NCBI GenBank assembly: GCA_029747015.1
Contig: JAKOGI010002796.1
Coordinates: forward strand, 1 to 64,000
Source of the DNA: Carnegiea gigantea
Lineage: Eukaryota > Streptophyta > Magnoliopsida > Caryophyllales > Cactaceae
Reading direction: 5' to 3'
Length of the DNA: 64,000 nt
This document shows positions 48,315 to 60,240 of the stretch, piece after piece. The stretch's first letter is position 1. Each line of letters starts with the position of its first letter. The translations under genes were made by a program, and so were the position numbers. The notes below the pieces were generated by a model. The model had not been told where the DNA came from, did no database searches, and saw nothing but the letters and a program-made list of their open reading frames with translations.

Positions 48315-48852
48315 TAGTATGTTTGGTAGAGTTGAAAATCATTTTTCTAGAAAATAATTTTTCATGTAAAATAATTTTTCATATAAAATGATTTTAACTC
48401 ATATTTTTAGTTGTTTGGGAAAAAGAAAAATAAACTTTCTGGATAATGAGTTTGATTAGTAAAAAAATAAACTAAAAAGCCAAAAATTGATTTTTGGTAA
48501 TCTTCAAACCATATGTCGAGAAAATAGACATGTAATAGAGAAAGAATGTGAGAGCCCAAGAAACGTAAAATCAACTTACTCTCTGTTCAAAATGAAAATA
48601 TTTTTCTTCATTCTAGGAAAAATGATTTTTCCTTGAAAACGAATTTTCCCTCCTTTTTTCACCAAACACCGTAAAAAAAAAAAAAAAAGGGCAGCCCGGT
48701 GCACAAGCATCCTGTGTTCACGCAGGGTCCGGGGAAGGGCCGCACCTCAATGGGTGAATTGTAGGCAACCTAACCTGACTTTCATCAAACACCGTAAAAT
48801 GAGAAAATTATTTTTCGGGAAAATGATTTTCACTACTACCAAACACATCCTA
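48315..48852. mobile_element. Foldback/MITE-like element carrying a SINE
   Basis: The left end (TATGTTTGGTAGAGTTGAAAATCATTTT from about 48318) and the complement of the right end (ATGATTTTCACTACTACCAAACACATCC, ending about 48850) are inverted repeats of about 28 bp with a few mismatches. Between them are many GAAAAT/ATTTTC-rich motifs and no coding sequence. A related sequence occurs at about 60336-60505. The exact ends and target duplication could not be fixed. Confidence 0.55.
48657..48799 (-). mobile_element. 5'-truncated SINE with 20-bp target duplication, inside the foldback element
   Basis: TTTCACCAAACACCGTAAAA at 48657-48676 recurs at 48780-48799 with one mismatch. The insert between them (48677-48779) reads, on the minus strand, GGTTGCCTACAA ... 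CTTCCCCGGACCCTGCG ... GTGCACCGGGCTGCCC and a T-run. This is the well-known 3' module of Au-type plant SINEs. The tRNA-like 5' part with A/B boxes is absent. Confidence 0.78.
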
Positions 48853-48880
48853 AATATATTGCAAACGTATAAAGTGCATT

Positions 48881-48990
48881 GTGAAAAGTACAATTTGGTA
48901 AAACATTCACAGCGAGTGCAAAGTAAACATTCATAGCGAGTGCAAAGTACAATTTCATAAAACATTCACAACAAGTGAAAAGTACAATTT
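48881..48990. repeat. 35-bp tandem repeats
   Basis: Units start GTG(A/C)AAAGTACAATTT and contain AAACATTCACA. Copies: 48881-48915, a shortened 48916-48939, 48940-48974, and a partial 48975-48990. They abut the PBS of the next LTR remnant. Confidence 0.75.
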
Positions 48991-48992
48991 CT

Positions 48993-51644
48993 CCGGTGAT
49001 GGCGCCAAAATTTGTAAAACTTATTGTAGAGCTACAAATTAAACCGCTCCTCTGATTTATAAATAAAATTTATAGTGCCAAAAAGTAGGGATCGATCCCA
49101 CGAGGAAAGATTATGTTAGTAAGCTAGTTTAAGTTTACTACTCTAATACATTTTACTTCTTTCTTTTAATTGCTAAAACAAATCAAATTAAGCAAGTAAA
49201 AATATGGAAAATTTCTTTCTAACACTCCTAAATTTTCTAAGCCAAATTCTAGAAATAAAAAAAGTAAATACCCTACCTAAATATTCTAGAAAAATAAAAA
49301 CAGAAATTTAATTATCACACACTACTAATTGAAAATTAAAACAGAAAATTAACAAGCAGAAGATTAATATCAATGAATACAGAAAACAATCTCAATTAAT
49401 ATTATGAAAATTCATAAATTAATATTCCTAGAATTGTATTTAATTAATTTCAGAAAAATAAAACAGAAGGCAAAATCAGCAAATTGAAATAGAAATTAAT
49501 ATCTGAAATCAGAAAAATAATAAACTGCACTTAATTAAATGCAAAAATAAATAATAAATTTACCCAGATTGTATAATATAATTTTTTAAACTTAATAAAA
49601 CCCTAAAACCAAAAGTAAAAATTAAAAACGTAATTTTTGAATTTATTAAAGTAAAAACCTCCATGTATTCAACTCACAAAATAATTCTGAAAAATTATGA
49701 AATAATTTCTAAAAATTTCGAAACTAAATGGCAGTAGATTAGGATGCTAAATAAACCTTAAAATAGAATGAAACACCAAAACACATAAAAGGTACTATTT
49801 TTAGTCTAATTTCTAACAAACCGATAAATAAATAGCGAAATTGAACAGAAAATAAATCTAAAAATCATAATCACACTAAAAATCAAAATATAACTGATCC
49901 AAAGTTACCAAGACACTCCCAAAAGACTACTCTTTTGGGAGGGTAAATGAGATTAATATTAAAATTATAAATTTAAGAATTAAAAGTCATAAACTAAAGA
50001 ATTAACTAAAACCAACAAATAGTTATTAAAGATACCAAATTTATGAAAAAAACTTAGCATAATCCATATCCACCATGCAAATTAATATTTATTATCAACA
50101 CATAAATTGATTTATCCATGAGTTGGATTGTAGAAGACACTCACTAGTGAATCTTTTCCATTTTTTCTTATATTATAGTTTATTTAGGCCTAACCCTAAT
50201 ATAAACCCTACTAGTTTTGATAACCCTAGCACCAACGCACGAATTTAATCAAACCAGAGTATTAAGTATAGAAAAGCATCATCTAACGCCTTCTAACCAA
50301 TTTACTAGTAAATTGATTTTAAAAAAGATCTATCATAATTACCTATTAAAAGAGATGGTTTGAGCCATCCATGATCAATTAGGATGATACTTGTACCTAA
50401 AAGACTATAGTTTTTATGTACTAAAGCTTTTTAAACTATCATATGAATTCGTTTTAAACTAATTAGCATGCATTTTAATTAATCTAACACGAACATCATG
50501 AACAATAAATACAAATCATTATAGAATCATAGAATAAAAATCAATTAAACAATAAAGCATAAAAATTTATTCAAAATAATTAATTTAGCATGGTTTCAAA
50601 TTGACTATACTAAGTATAAGAAAATTACTCGCTCATACTAGAAATTAACTTATATAAATCATCCAATAAATTCATCTTTAACACTAAACTAAACTAAAAA
50701 TAAAAATATAGCAAAGGGACAATATTACTTGGCTTGATAGTCAACGTAAGGTGATGATGCCTGAAGCTGATTGCGTTGCGGTGTGTATGAGTGTAGTCAA
50801 GGTAATGATGCTTGATGATTTACGAAGCTAGGCCAGTGTGGAGTTAGGTGCCAGATGAGAGATGCCGATGGAGAATGACACAGGTGATATCTGATTTCTT
50901 TTCCTGGGGCTGATGACAAGGGTGGATTTACAAAGGAGAATGGAGATGATGGGGGTACAGTGATGGTTGATTACGATGGTTAGGCGAGGAATGATGTGTG
51001 GTGATGCGTGAATGATGGAGTTACTTTTGTGGATGACGATGATGGTGAGGTTCGGCGTGGAATGATGTGTGGTGTGTTTTTGGAGGATGATGGGGCAAGC
51101 GTGAAGTTAGAAGGTGGTGATCCTGATTATCAAGAGTTAGACAAAATATATGGGTTGTGATGGTGATGGATGATTAGGAGTTAGGTGAGATACGTGGGGG
51201 TTGCTACCCTAAACCGTGGGGGGTTAGGCTGATGATCAAGGATTATGATGGTCAAGGTGATGATGAGTGGTTGATGATTGATTCTGCTGTGTTCGTATGG
51301 TGGATGGTGGGTTGATTTCCTTGGGTTCCTTATCTTCCAAATCTTCTAAATTTTCCTATCTTCCAAATCTTCTAAATTTTCTTCAATTAGGAGTAGTAAT
51401 CTTATAATCCAAGGCCAAAAAAATCCTTAGGGAAATATATTTTTCATAAATCATCATTTTTGGACCGACTTGATGATCTTGCTAGAATCCTTCAATCAAA
51501 CCCGCACTTTGACGTCTTTTCTTCTTCACTTTCCTTTATTAATGCTTAACCTAAAAATATAAAAAATAAAGTAAATTAGGCAAAATAATATATAAAATAT
51601 AATTAAAATAATTATTAAAAATATGCATAAATTATGACTTAACA
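48993..51644 (-). mobile_element. Athila/Tat-like LTR remnant with tRNA-Asp-type PBS
   Basis: On the minus strand TGGCGCCATCACCGG (about 49001-48987) resembles the tRNA-Asp primer site (TGGCGCCGTTGCCGG) of Athila/Tat gypsy elements. The LTR would run 49013-51644 (2.63 kb), starting TGTTAAGTCATAATTTATGC on the minus strand and ending GTTTTACA. A GGGATCGATCCCACGAGG segment (about 49087-49104) is characteristic of this position in such LTRs. The internal region is lost beyond the PBS. The centre (50720-51300) is G/T-rich with many GATGATG motifs. No proteins remain. Confidence 0.55.
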
Positions 51645-51887
51645 GTAGGCAATTGCAGATTAAAGGCAAGGAAGTATTTAAACAGCCCTCCCAAGAAAAA
51701 GGAGTATTAATTAGTTTAGAAAACTATTCTATTGAGAATACGTTACATGAGATTCTAAGCAATCAATCAAAAAGTGCAAATTAGCCAAATTCAGTAGTGG
51801 TTGAAAAGTCTAATCAATGTGATGTAATTATGTGGTTTAGATGTTCTCATATGTTTCAAGTTCAAGGCACATTTGTTATACTCTAAT
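51645..51887. other. Short intergenic spacer
   Basis: No gene or element recognised between the LTR remnant and the MITE. Confidence 0.4.
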
Positions 51888-52088
51888 GTGATGTTTGGTT
51901 AGATGTAACGTAATAGTAATGTAATGCAATCAACTTTTCAATGCAATCATAATTATTTAGTTTATGATAATCATAATTACATGATAGTTATTTTATCGCA
52001 ATATTATCATACAACTAAACAAAGTAATGAAAACACAATTACAAACTTGTTTGCATTACAATGTTGATTATATCTAACTAAACAATAC
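51888..52088. mobile_element. MITE, about 200 bp
   Basis: The left end ATGTTTGGTTAGATGTAACG and the complement of the right end (TTGTTTAGTTAGATATAATC) form inverted repeats that continue, imperfectly, for about 40 bp (both reach AATGTAATGCAA-like sequence). AT-rich and non-coding. The target duplication is unclear. Confidence 0.6.
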
Positions 52089-52885
52089 ATAATGGTCACT
52101 TGATCATGTATAAATAATTGCTTGCATCCTACTTATGTGCTGAATGATCATGAGTAACTGTCATGTCAAGAGCCATGAGTTATTGACTACCTGAAGTTTC
52201 AATGCTATAGTGTAGGCTTCTTAAACTCACACCCCCACGATCCTTGGTAGGCATGCTAGAAATAGACCCTTGTCAGATTACAAAATATAATTTGGTATGG
52301 ACTTATTGATTGTGTCAATTATATTAAATCGGAATTTGCATATCTGATCATTTTTTTATGAGGCCACATATTGACATGTAATGCCATGTTGGGAAATCAT
52401 AGCCCAAATTATTGTCCAAATATGTTCATCATTGATAAATATGTGGCTATGGGTCTTGCCCTTGAAATTAGTGTATTACCAAATGGTTAGTTAAATAATT
52501 TTAAATTTAATTAACTAATAATCTTGCTAATTATCTACTGCCCTATCTTCAAGAAGTAGGCTAACTTTGTGGTTTTAATGATATAACAATGGGTTGCTTT
52601 TTGGATACACATAAAGACGATTCAAATATATTTCAAAACTACAATGAGCCAAAAGTACTTTACAGAATAAGAGAGTTGCAGCCAACCGACTTGCAATGAA
52701 AAAGTGTTATATGCCTTAGTCAATAAGGAATGCAACTATTAGCACATTAAATGCAGGTTGAAAAAACACCTCTCTAATTCAGAAGAAGCCAAGACCTCAA
52801 TGAGCAACTATCAAAAATTTAGACAGACATTAAGGCCGTTGAATCATCCACCAGGCTGTAGCCATTAGACAGAAGCATCAACAGA
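52089..52885. other. Non-coding, probably partly LTR U3
   Basis: No gene recognised. The right part, from roughly 52390, may be the U3 of the Copia-type LTR remnant that continues beyond the SINE. Its left end is not identifiable. Confidence 0.3.
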
Positions 52886-53006
52886 ATATTTTACAGGCAT
52901 ACAACAACAACAACAACAAAAAACTCCCAGTGTGGGTCCCGCTTTCGCGGGGTATGGGAAGATCCAGTTGTAGGCAACCTTACCCCTACCGATATTTTAC
53001 AGGCAT
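52886..53006 (-). mobile_element. 5'-truncated SINE (91 bp) with perfect 15-bp target duplication
   Basis: ATATTTTACAGGCAT at 52886-52900 is repeated exactly at 52992-53006. On the minus strand the insert reads GGTAGGGGTAAGGTTGCCTACAAC ... CCCCGCGAAAGCGGGACCCACACTGGGAG and a (TTG)n tail. This is an Au/TS-type SINE 3' module truncated at nearly the same 5' point as the copy at 48.7 kb. Confidence 0.85.
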
Positions 53007-53606
53007 CCGGCGGCTAATTCCTTCAGTGTTCTCTAACAGTCTAATTCTAAGTGCTCATAAATAGAAGACTTTGCTTAAGAAGAAGAGTGCAACACACAAA
53101 CACAAAGAGCTCAACTCATATTCTAAGTGCTATTGTACTCTTAAGTGATTATCTTTTGTACACATATTGAGAATTCTTTTCAGAAGTAAGAAGGTTGGGA
53201 GAACCCTCTTTGTAAGCAAGAGGGTTAATTAGGAGATTCATCCTTCGTAGCTAAGTGGGAATTTAAGAGAAATCACTTCAAAAGTTTCATGAAGGGTGTG
53301 TTGTCAAGGTACTTTGTGGATACTTGGTTCTGTAATCTCAAAGCATATTAGTTTTAGTTGGTTGCATCGGACGTAATGCACTTGGAGGAGCGAATCTCAT
53401 TAAAAAAACACCGCATTCTTTACATTTTGTACTCAACCTGCTTAATGTGTTTGTTTAGCATCCGTGATTTATTTGCTCAACGACCTCAAGTTTGCTACAT
53501 TTCTGCATTTTTCATATTTCAAGTTTTTATTTGCAATTATTTGATGTTATCCTATTCATGCCCCTCTAGGGTGATTGAACTTAAGATAAACGATGGTGCT
53601 AGGTGA
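53007..53606 (+). mobile_element. Copia-type LTR remnant (U3 end, R, U5)
   Basis: CCGGCGGCTAATTCC is followed by a TATA-like CATAAATAG (about 53057), GCAACACACAAACAC, a long U5-like stretch, GCATCGGACGTAATGC, and finally CTATTCATGCCCCTCTAGGG (about 53551). This order is familiar from LTRs of plant Copia elements of the Sire type (from memory). No PBS or internal sequence follows, and the boundaries are approximate. It hosts the SINE at 52.9 kb. Confidence 0.4.
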
Positions 53607-56600
53607 CAATACTTGTTATGCCTATTAAAAAATCACAATGGTAATATGCACTTATAGAACTGTTGGATTTTGAAGACAAACACATCACTCACATACATAT
53701 TTTACCTAGGAAAAATCGGTGTCATTTTCTTGCTTTAAGTAATATTTTTGTTCAGTTCTTCCCAATCAACTGAAGGTATATCACTAATGGGAGGTTTGAT
53801 TCCCTATTGTCATGTTGGCTTCACAACAAAGACCCATGGCATTTCGTAATTAATGATCAAGTGGCATAGCATAGGATAAAAGGTCCTTGCATTGTTATGA
53901 AAAATACTGCAATAATTTAGGAATACTAGCATGGGGAGGTGTATAAAAACTTTTTAAGTGTTCCATTACCTTTATTGCAAAAGTTATCAGCTATGTGTTA
54001 GTTATATGGATAAGAATTTTAACATCAACAGTAAATGTTCTTATACCTGTTTTGTCTCTTAGTGAAACTCTAAATATGAAGCTATAGTAAGAGAGTAGAT
54101 AGTATGGACCAATTCGCATTCTATTATAAAATCTATAAGGAAGATCATATAGTCATACAAGCACTTGCACAAAGGTCTTTTCTGATTATGTTAATATTAG
54201 ATAATTATCAACTTAATTATGTTCTTCTCAGATAACTATCAAGCTTGTTTTTAAATATCTAATAATATCAAAATGAGAAGTTTGGATCTACTAATTAGAT
54301 GTAGACATGTCATAATTTTAGCTTTTTTTTGTTTTATGAATAAAATGTTTATTAAGTAGTTGGTCTCAGCCAACTTAATTTGGCCTAATCCATCAGTTAT
54401 GACAAGTTAAGTTACATCTGAAGTTTAATTTCTTTTTCTTTGATTCTCAATTTAATTTGAGTTTGGTTAATGTTGCTCTATGAGAATAGAGGTTCTTCCA
54501 TCAATTTTTTTTTTTCATTCACAACCCAAATCCAAGACTCTATTTAAGGGTGGGAAAAAGAAGAGTCAAACCACTTCAACCAACTATCTCAATATATCTC
54601 AAGTTCTATGAGGTAGTGCATAAATACATCCAACACAATGCCATTAATTAGACTAATGTCACCTCTCTCACTTGGCTTTGTCCACATAGCAATTGTTAGT
54701 TATACAACATGATTTACTAACCTTTATTACAGGCAACAATTCTAAGTAAGCAAAATAGATATCCAATGTACACTAACATGTTATGGCATAGTTAAATGGG
54801 GATGTCACCCTAAAAATAAGGAGTTTTAAAGGCAAAAATTAAAATGAATGAACCATAATAAGTTGGTATGCTTTTAGTGTATTTCTATTGGTGTAAATAT
54901 AATTTCTCTTATTGAGGAAGATTCAAAGGAGAATCATCAGGTAACTCTATTTCTATTGAAAACTAATTTTTGATTTTAAGAGAAAGTGCCCTACTAATAA
55001 CCTAAATCAAACGATGGCTACCCAAACAGCAAGCAAAATAACATTTAATCGAATTAGGAGGCATTTTTGAATGATTCTCAAACAACCTTTGATGTATGGA
55101 CCATCAAGTCCATTGGTTTTGGAACTAAGGAACTAGGTTGAGTTGAAATGTGGCAATTTTTCAGTATAATGTACCTTAAAAAATATGTCGTTTAACATTA
55201 TTTTTGCTTATTAGATTAGGAAGTCAAATAGTTCATGAAGAAACTATTCAATTGACATTAATAATTATTGGTTCACATTCAAGTCACTTTTGGGCTAATA
55301 AAGAAAGTACAAAAGGAGAACAAGACAAAAGAAAGAGGAAATATAAGCATCTCTGGGCCTCCCCTTTCATGCAAGATTGTGCCAATTATAGTTGGTCAAA
55401 TTTTGTCCAATTCGATAATTCAAATATGCCTGGCTCATAAAAGAAATTGGGTACTGTTATGAACCTTTCATTGAATTTTAAATCATGATGTAAAATTTTT
55501 CCATTTCTTTTGCCTAAACTATTTTGATAGGAATTTAGTTTTATTCGATTTATCTAACCTGGAAAAATGGATATGGTCATCATATTTTACCCAAGTTTTA
55601 GAGATTTTTTTTATTTGATCTGAATCCTAATTTTCAAATCACTAATGGTAGTAAAGGAGAACCCAAGCTGGGAAAAGAAAAAGAGCAAAAGCCATGTAGA
55701 CTTATGAGACGGAGTTTTCATCTCCACTTTTGCTTGGTGGTGGACCATGTGTTTTTCGGTTATGGAATTAATTTTACAAGTTGATTATGCTTTAACTTTT
55801 ATTCTCTCAAGAGAAAGTTATCCCTAGGAAGTGGTGGATTGTGCTTCATGCTACTTTTCTACGAAGGAAGGATACCTAAGTTCATTATTGGGGAAAAAAA
55901 TCAACGGCAATTGGAAGGTAAGAAAGTGTTGTGCTGTGGAGAACCATTGAAAGCAATTTCAGCTCGATCAGGGTGCAAATCAATGTAACCAATCACTCTC
56001 CAAGGTTTACACAATGAACGTATATGCATGCACTCATGGGCAAAAGTTTGGACCATGCAGGATTACAATTGCCCAGAACAATGTAGCAGAGAGTAGTGGA
56101 GGAAGAAAAGAAGAGAGGATGAATGCTTTTTATATGTTTAGCAGCAGCCAGAAGGCCTGTATTTATATGGAGAAAATAAGATGCTAGTGGGGTGAGAAAT
56201 GTCTCCAAATATGAGAGATAATGGGTGGAAATCAAGGATAGCACTTGATTACTTTAACTAGCCATTATTGGAGAAGAACATGGAGAAAAATCGGCAAGAT
56301 AATGATGATGATTATGCCATTGGACAAAAAAATAAAAGAAATTTTCTTCAAAAATTAGCAGACAAGAAAAGTCCACAACCCACCGCTTACTTACCACGCC
56401 TAGGCCGGACCAAACTGTGTAAGCAGGCAAAGCGTGTACGCATGTGGCGGTCAACCTCTCACCCCAAATCACATACAAGATCAACCCCAAAGGCAAATTA
56501 AAAAGTCTAAGGAAAAGGAATTATATATACCCCACAAGAGGTTCCTAAACCTTCTATGTAGGACAAAGAGAAGGTGGGAAAAGAACTTATTTTAATTTTT

Positions 56601-57061
56601 TTGGGGGGTTAGCTGCGGTAAATAAGCTAATTGTTGTCAGTATGTCCAATAATTCCTTACTAATGGCATAGAGAGTAGCAAAGTAAGAATCCGAAAAAAG
56701 GAAGGGTTCATTAATGTCTTGCAATTGAATTGATACGTAGTAAAGTAAGGAAATGACAAAATCTTTCAAGTGAATAAATTTTAAACTTGATAGACCCTGG
56801 TTGAGATCCCCACAACATATATAAACCCCTATGGCCACTGTGTCCGCCATTGCTGAATTGCATCTTTTTAAGGTCATGCGCATACCTCGCGTTTCATATG
56901 TGCTCTAGAGGGACATCACAGATCTTTCATATAAGGCGACCAAACCTTCATACTTACACAGGTAATTCAATCAAGTCCATCTCAACATAGACCATCGTTA
57001 TATAATTGCTAATAGCATGATGCTGCTCAACCTCACTCATCAAGCAGTAAATCTATCAATT
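53607..57061. other. Gene-poor region, nothing recognised
   Basis: AT-rich with only short, unconvincing frames on either strand. The part from about 55.6 kb could include a decayed 3' LTR of the minus-strand Copia element to its right, but I see neither LTR pair nor polypurine tract. Confidence 0.35.
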
Positions 57062-57213
57062 AAGGCTAATACTGCTTTGTTGACCACAAGTGGGTATCCA
57101 CTAAGAGTATAAGAGCTCAACATCTGAGAAGAACTACTGCACGCCATATGGATGAAATGGTACAGTGTATTGAGGCTAATATGGCTTCATTTGGCCACAA
57201 GTGGGTGTCCACC
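57062..57213. repeat. Two imperfect copies of a 41-bp segment, 110 bp apart
   Basis: 57062-57102 and 57172-57213 both read approximately GAGGCTAATA.GGCTT..TTG.CCACAAGTGGGT.TCCAC. They lie just beyond the end of the Copia RNase H frame, so they probably belong to its 3' untranslated region or LTR. Confidence 0.55.
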
Positions 57214-57221
57214 ATACTACC

Positions 57222-57491
57222 TCAATTCATAGGTTGGAGTCTCATCCCCCTTAAGGTCTCGAGAATGACTCGCCTGTTTAAACCCATAGTCAGTGGATCC
57301 ACTAAATTTCTTTTCAATCTAACGTATTCCAAGGAAATGAGACCATGTTTTAGCAATTGCTTCACCACACTATGTCTAATATGAATGTGTCCCTTATTTC
57401 TATTATACATGCCATTATGTGCAACTCCAATTGCTGCCCATGAGTCACAATGAAGGTAGATAGCTATAGCTTGCCTCCTATACAGTGGCAT
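57222..57491 (-). pseudogene. Copia RNase H fragment
   Basis: This 89-residue stretch reads CDSWAAIGVAHNGMYNRNKGHIHIRHSVVKQLLKHGLISLEYVRLKRNLVDPLTMGLNR. It is the end of the Copia polyprotein: the conserved D in the CDS motif, the R-H-x-x-V-K-Q helix, and the 'N-L-V-D-P-L-T-G-L' closing motif. Confidence 0.85.
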
Positions 57492-57999
57492 ATTTGCTAA
57501 AAGATTTTTTAGCCATTTTGCTTCTTAACCTGCCAACTCAAGAGTACTAAATTTAGCTTCCATGGTAGAGCGAGCTGCGTATGTCAGCTTGGCAGACTTC
57601 CACAATATAACTCATTCACCTAAAGTAAACACATAACTACTAGTAGAACTAAGTTCATTATTATTAGAGATCCAGTTTGTATCACAAAAACCTTCTAATA
57701 CAGCAAGAAACTTACTAAAACACAAACACCAGTCCATGGTACCTATTAGGTACTTAAGCAAACCGAACAAGCCATCCTAATGCTTTACTAGGGTTATGGG
57801 CATAATGACTCTACCTGCTAATAGTATAAGCAATATCAGGTCGACTATTCATGAGAAACATCACGTTTCCTATAATTCTAGCATACTTAGTTTGGGATCA
57901 CTAGACTCTTTGTTCTTTTTAATGTGTGTTTTAGGATCATAAAGACTTCTCACAGGAGTCACATCAAAATTATTAAATTTCTTTAACATTTTCCCTATA

Positions 58000-58700
58000 C
58001 AACATGACTAACAAAAAAAAAAAAAAAGCACCATTTGCCTTTCTTATCTTGATCTATAAGATCACATGTGCATCTTCCATGTCCTTCATTTCAAAGTGGG
58101 AAGACAACAATTTCTTAGTCTCACTAAGAACATGTACATTAGTACTAAAAATTAACATGTCATTGACATGTCGACATATTATCACACAATCTAAACTAAT
58201 TCCAGTTTTGAATACACACAAGAATCAGAAGTATTCATAAAAAACCATTTTGTACCATTGTGCTATCAAACTTTTCATACCATTGTTTAATGGCCTATTC
58301 AAGGTTGTAAAGGGATTTACTAAACTTACAGACTTTATTTTACTACCCAGGAACTGCACATCCCTCATGTTGAAACATATAAATCTCTTCTTCTATGTCA
58401 CCATAAGAAATGCTATTTGTACATCCATCTGATTCACAATGAATCTTTGGATAACAGTTAAGGCAACTAGAGTCCTAATGGTGCCTAATCACAAGAGAAT
58501 AAGTGTCAAAGTTGTTAACTCCCTTCTTCTAATTAAACCCTCTAGTCACCAGTTTGCCTTTATATTTATCAATTGAACTATAAGGTCATAGCTTCATTTT
58601 GAAGTTCCATTTGCTACTAATAGGTCTACAATCCTTTGGGTAATTCAACCAAATCCTAGGCTTGATTTGACAGTATAGAGCTTAATTTACTTTTGATGAC
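58000..58700 (-). pseudogene. Copia reverse transcriptase fragments
   Basis: Around 58690-58560 the minus strand reads DLVELPKDCRPISSKWNFKMKL and then a KYKGKLVTRGF-like segment. At about 58440 it reads MDVQIAFL (normally MDVKTAFL). The catalytic Y-V-D-D motif at about 58171-58148 is HVNDMLIF, so one catalytic aspartate is lost. Several stops separate the parts. Upstream (58870-58700) the linker reads EPRRSKRRRFKTSF...FLTTFLIEVFDVNFLTNELLSAF, as in typical plant Copia polyproteins. Confidence 0.82.
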
Positions 58701-59179
58701 TTCTGTCGGGAAACTAACATCTATGGATCTCATATCCTCTTCCTAAGTTTTGGGATATTCTCTAATAAAGAAAGCAGACAATAATTCATTAGTTAAGAAA
58801 TTAACATCAAAAACCTCAATCAAAAAGGTGGTAAGAAAGTTAGGATCAAAACTAGTTTTAAATCTACGTCTCTTACTCCTTCTAGGTTCATCGACTTAGT
58901 CTCTTAACAATAGAACAAGAAGCAGACATATTCATATTGTTAGCACACTAATGGTTTCATGCACATCAATAAAGACATTCTTTTTTAAAGGAAACACATG
59001 CTCAAAGAATTCTACATCCTTAGACTCACTAATAGAGAAGTCATTCAATGATATGGATCTATATGCACAACTATTTTGAGCATAACTAATAAACACAGAA
59101 TCAAAGGTTTCAAAACTTTTTTTTGGGGGGGGGTTAGACAAAGAAACTTTAGCCAACACCCTGCACCCTTAAAAAGCTT

Positions 59180-59620
59180 AAGTTAGGGGCTAAGCCTTTC
59201 CACAGTTCATATGGGATCTGGTCTAACTTCTTATGAGGCACTCTATTAAGAATATAATAGGAAGATAAAGCAGCTTCCTCCCATATGTTAGAAAGTCCCG
59301 AATGCAAAAACATAGCATTCATCATTTCTTTAAGGGTTTTGTTTTTGCATTCGACTATCCCATTCTATTGGTGAGTATGGAGGGCACTAACCTCATGTAT
59401 AATATCGTTCTTCCTAAAAAAGGCTATCAGAGAGTCAGTCTTATATTCTTCACCCTATTAGATTTAAGTCTCTTAATTTTTTTTCTCCAGTTGGTCTTCA
59501 ATCTTTGCCTTACATTTCAAAAACATTTCCTCAACCTCATTTTTGAACCTAAGGATGTATACCTTGCTATATCTAGAGCAGTCGCCTACAAAGATGATGT
59601 AATACCTTTTACTCTCTTAG
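59180..59620 (-). pseudogene. Copia integrase core fragments
   Basis: At about 59610-59570 the strand reads KRYYIIFVGDCSRYS, where active elements have D-D/C-SRY. The second catalytic region (S-D-R-G-G-E-Y) appears as KSNRVKNI near 59470, with D changed to N. NGIVECKNKTLKEMMNAMFLHSGLSNIWEEAALSSYYILNRVPHKKLDQIPYELWKGLAP follows (59365-59185), with a TAG in place of a glutamine just before it. Confidence 0.82.
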
Positions 59621-59813
59621 CTAACTGTGTTTTCTAAAACTAATAGGTTTGAATACACTAGTTCTAGCAGTAATGGTTTTCTACTAGTGACGAATTTGAA
59701 CAGTAGGAATTAATCATAGATTTTAAGTCAGTTTATGAAAGCAAATTTAACATGGTCTAGCTTATCATGCCACAAATCAATAGACTTAGCAAGAAGAATT
59801 TTTATTAATGGTC

Positions 59814-60240
59814 TCAAAAGCAAGAATAAATACAAAAAAAACTATCATTTAGGTGCCCCTTTCTAACAAAAACCATATTATGAGAGATAATACTTTTGTT
59901 ATCTTCAATAACAGTTTTCAGTCCTACTTTGTTGAGAAGTATACTAGAAACTAGGTTCTTACAAAGGGAAGACACATACAACACATTGCTCAAAGACATT
60001 AATTTTCCATAAGCAATTTAAGAAAAATCTTCCTTTTACCCATAACTTTAGCAGTAATAGAGTTTCCCATGTAGATGGACACACCACCAGGAATATTCTT
60101 AAATCATACATGAGTTCTTTGTTAGCAAAGAAGTATCTTGAAGCTCTGGCATCGTAGATCCATTGAGTATTGTTTGCCACCAGGTTTGCCTCTTCGACCA
60201 TAGCACATATGATTTCATTGTCTTTAGTAAGGTTGACCAC
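59814..60240 (-). pseudogene. Copia protease and GAG-pre-integrase fragments
   Basis: WIYDARASRYFFANKELMYD (about 60170-60110) is the protease active-site region; the D-S-G-A motif is D-A-R-A and therefore dead. A frameshift follows. The next piece (59999-59814) reads LSNVLYVSSLCKNLVSSILLNKVGLKTVIEDNKSIISHNMVFVRKG, the segment that links protease to integrase in Copia polyproteins. Confidence 0.8.

Noticed and set aside
53358..53606. 82-aa plus-strand frame
   Set aside because: Falls in the U5-like part of a Copia LTR remnant; no recognised protein.
56268..56501. Overlapping frames on both strands near 56.3 kb
   Set aside because: No domain, no conserved counterpart, sense and antisense equally open.
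59302..59637. 111-aa plus-strand frame
   Set aside because: Antisense of the integrase region of the decayed Copia element, which reads clearly on the minus strand.
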